This document shows, piece after piece, positions 62,701 through 64,000 of a stretch of DNA of 64,000 bases. The position numbers were made by a program, and so were the translations under genes. This DNA is from Citrobacter sp. Res13-Sevr-PEB04-36. Lineage in GTDB: Bacteria > Pseudomonadota > Gammaproteobacteria > Enterobacterales > Enterobacteriaceae. The notes beneath the pieces were generated by a model. It was not told where the DNA came from. It ran no database searches and saw only the letters and a list, made by a program, of their open reading frames with translations. Position 1 is the first letter of the stretch, and the number at the start of each line of letters is the position of its first letter. The stretch is from contig NZ_JADABY010000005.1 of NCBI RefSeq assembly GCF_015672735.1, forward strand, positions 1 through 64,000. The letters are read 5' to 3'.

Positions 62701-63630
62701 TTAAATCACACTGAAAAGGTTCAACTCACTCACTTTCGAGTAGGTTTTTAAGGTGGCTTCCATCGCCATTTCCAGACCAGTGAAGGTAATGGAGGCGGGA
62801 CCGTAATCCAGATCGCTTAATTGGCCAATGAGCTGATCGTTAGAAGTGGAGATATCCGTCTGGGCACCGCTTAGCATGCTCATCGTATTCTGTGTTTCAC
62901 CGATGGTGGCAATAGAGGCATTGAGCGCGTCAGACGAATCATCCACCGTATTGATGGCATTCTGAATGTCACTTTGCACCTGCGGATCTGAAGGGTCAAC
63001 CGACGGGTCCTGGAGCTCTTTCGACAGCGACGTCAGGGTGTTCAATACATCCAGGCTGTCGCCGAAGAAATCGCTGACCGCAACGTTAGTGTCGACCTCA
63101 ACGCCGTTAGATACCGTTGTTTGGCGATGATCGCTATTTCCCTGATAGGTATAGCTGTCAGTCACGCCATCTCCATCATCATCAACCGCGACAATCGGCG
63201 GCTGATCGTTGATCGTCCCACCAAACACATAGTGGCCGTCTTCGTCCTGGTAATTTAGCGCCGCCACCATAGCTTCAGTCATTGACTGAATATCCTGCCC
63301 CAGGCTGGATAACGACTCGGCAGTATTGGTACCGTTTGCCGCTTCCAGCAGATCGTCACGAATCGCTAACAGATCGTTATTAACACCATCAAGAATTGAT
63401 TCCTGCTGGCTCATGCCCGCCGACGCGGAATCAATATTACTTTGATACTGGTCAAGGGCCGATTGCTGGCGATTAAGCTGGGTGATACGCGTTGCAGAGA
63501 TCGGATCGTCTGACGGTAACAGAATACTTTTCCCTGTCGCCATCTGCGTGACGACATGGGACAGATCGCTGGAGAGGTTGTTAAAACTCTGCGTCATAGA
63601 CACATAGGATTGTTGGGTAGATACGCGCAA
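62701..63630 (-). CDS. lfgL: Lateral hook-associated protein 3 (FlgL-like)
   Basis: A 309-residue FlgL homologue: MRVSTQQSYVSMTQSFNNLSS, GKSILLPSDDPISATRITQLNRQ, and a flagellin-like C-terminus. It joins filament to hook together with the FlgK homologue encoded 17 bases upstream. Confidence 0.93.
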   Translation of the reverse strand: MRVSTQQSYVSMTQSFNNLSSDLSHVVTQMATGKSILLPSDDPISATRITQLNRQQSALDQYQSNIDSASAGMSQQESILDGVNNDLLAIRDDLLEAANGTNTAESLSSLGQDIQSMTEAMVAALNYQDEDGHYVFGGTINDQPPIVAVDDDGDGVTDSYTYQGNSDHRQTTVSNGVEVDTNVAVSDFFGDSLDVLNTLTSLSKELQDPSVDPSDPQVQSDIQNAINTVDDSSDALNASIATIGETQNTMSMLSGAQTDISTSNDQLIGQLSDLDYGPASITFTGLEMAMEATLKTYSKVSELNLFSVI

Positions 63631-63647
63631 AATAATAGCCCTCCAGG

Positions 63648-64000
63648 TTAGCTACACATTTCCAGCACAGAATCGAAAATATCCGCGCCCGTTGAGATGA
63701 CTTTCAGGTTAGCCTCATAAATCTGCTGATAGGTAATGAGGTTTACCGCTTCTTCGTCCATACTGACGCCACTGACGCTACTTTGCTGGTTCTGTGCTTC
63801 GGAGTAGACGTTCGCCGCCGCTTCAGCTTCCGTCTGGTTTTGCTGGCTGTAGATACCAATGTTACTGATGATCGACGAGCAGGCTTCGCCCACGGTTACG
63901 CTGCCGAGACCGTCTATGTCCAACGGTTCGGTAGAGATGTTGATCAGCGCCTGCAGGTTATCGCTGTTGCCGCTTTCGTCAGGTGAACTGGAAAAAGCCA
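63648..64000 (-). CDS. lfgK: Lateral hook-associated protein 1 (FlgK-like), partial
   Basis: The frame is open to the right edge, so only about 117 C-terminal residues are seen. They include NIGIYSQQNQTEAEAAANVYSEAQNQQSSVSGVSMDEEAVNLITYQQIYEANLKVIS, the typical FlgK end. The internal ATG at 63923 is not the start. Confidence 0.92.
   Translation of the reverse strand, partial: AFSSSPDESGNSDNLQALINISTEPLDIDGLGSVTVGEACSSIISNIGIYSQQNQTEAEAAANVYSEAQNQQSSVSGVSMDEEAVNLITYQQIYEANLKVISTGADIFDSVLEMCS

Overview
The window comes from an enterobacterial chromosome close to Escherichia/Citrobacter. The core order thrW-proA-proB-phoE-crl-frsA-gpt-pepD-dinB and a complete lateral (Flag-2) flagellar lafU-lafA block are typical of that group. 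The proteins resemble E. coli closely but not exactly, so I cannot fix the species; Citrobacter is plausible.

The layout has three parts. (1) Positions 1 to about 16759 are the right-hand portion of a genomic island that continues beyond the left edge. It holds the end of a TupA-like ATP-grasp gene, an AdeRS-like two-component system facing an orphan ABC membrane domain and an RND efflux permease, an acetyltransferase, a truncated IS110 element cut into an arsA remnant, arsN1, a full arsRDABC operon, a PHP-domain gene destroyed by an IS3-family element, and a P4-type integrase. (2) Positions 16760 to 42338 are a second island bounded by 50-bp direct repeats that copy the 3' end of thrW. It starts with its own integrase, an AlpA-like regulator, a DUF3987 protein and a YfjJ/Gp2-like replication protein. 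Next comes an 11-kb leftward defence block: qatABCD, a CoiA-like zinc-finger protein, and a three-gene SMC-like ATPase/middle component/Cap4-like nuclease cassette of the ABC-three-component type. A CP4-57-like cargo set follows (GTPase, DUF932, WYL regulator, two secreted proteins, DUF905, ArdB, RadC-like, DUF987, CbeA/CbtA toxin-antitoxin), then a type II restriction-modification pair next to the tRNA. (3) Positions 42339 to 64000 are core chromosome: thrW, proBA, phoE, crl, frsA, gpt, pepD, dinB, one unidentified two-CxxC gene, and the lateral flagellar genes from lafU to the end of lfgK.

Two integrases and an internal copy of the tRNA 3' end show tandem insertion of two elements at thrW. 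Most of the novelty lies in the defence block of the inner island. It combines Qat, an ABC-3C-like cassette whose nuclease protein carries an unexpected HExxH motif, an extra zinc-finger protein, a type II R-M system, a toxin-antitoxin pair and ArdB anti-restriction. The outer island is mainly about efflux and arsenic resistance.

Starts were moved from the longest open frame wherever a Shine-Dalgarno sequence, an ATGA overlap or the family start supported a shorter one. No database search was possible, so family names rest on recognised motifs and order.
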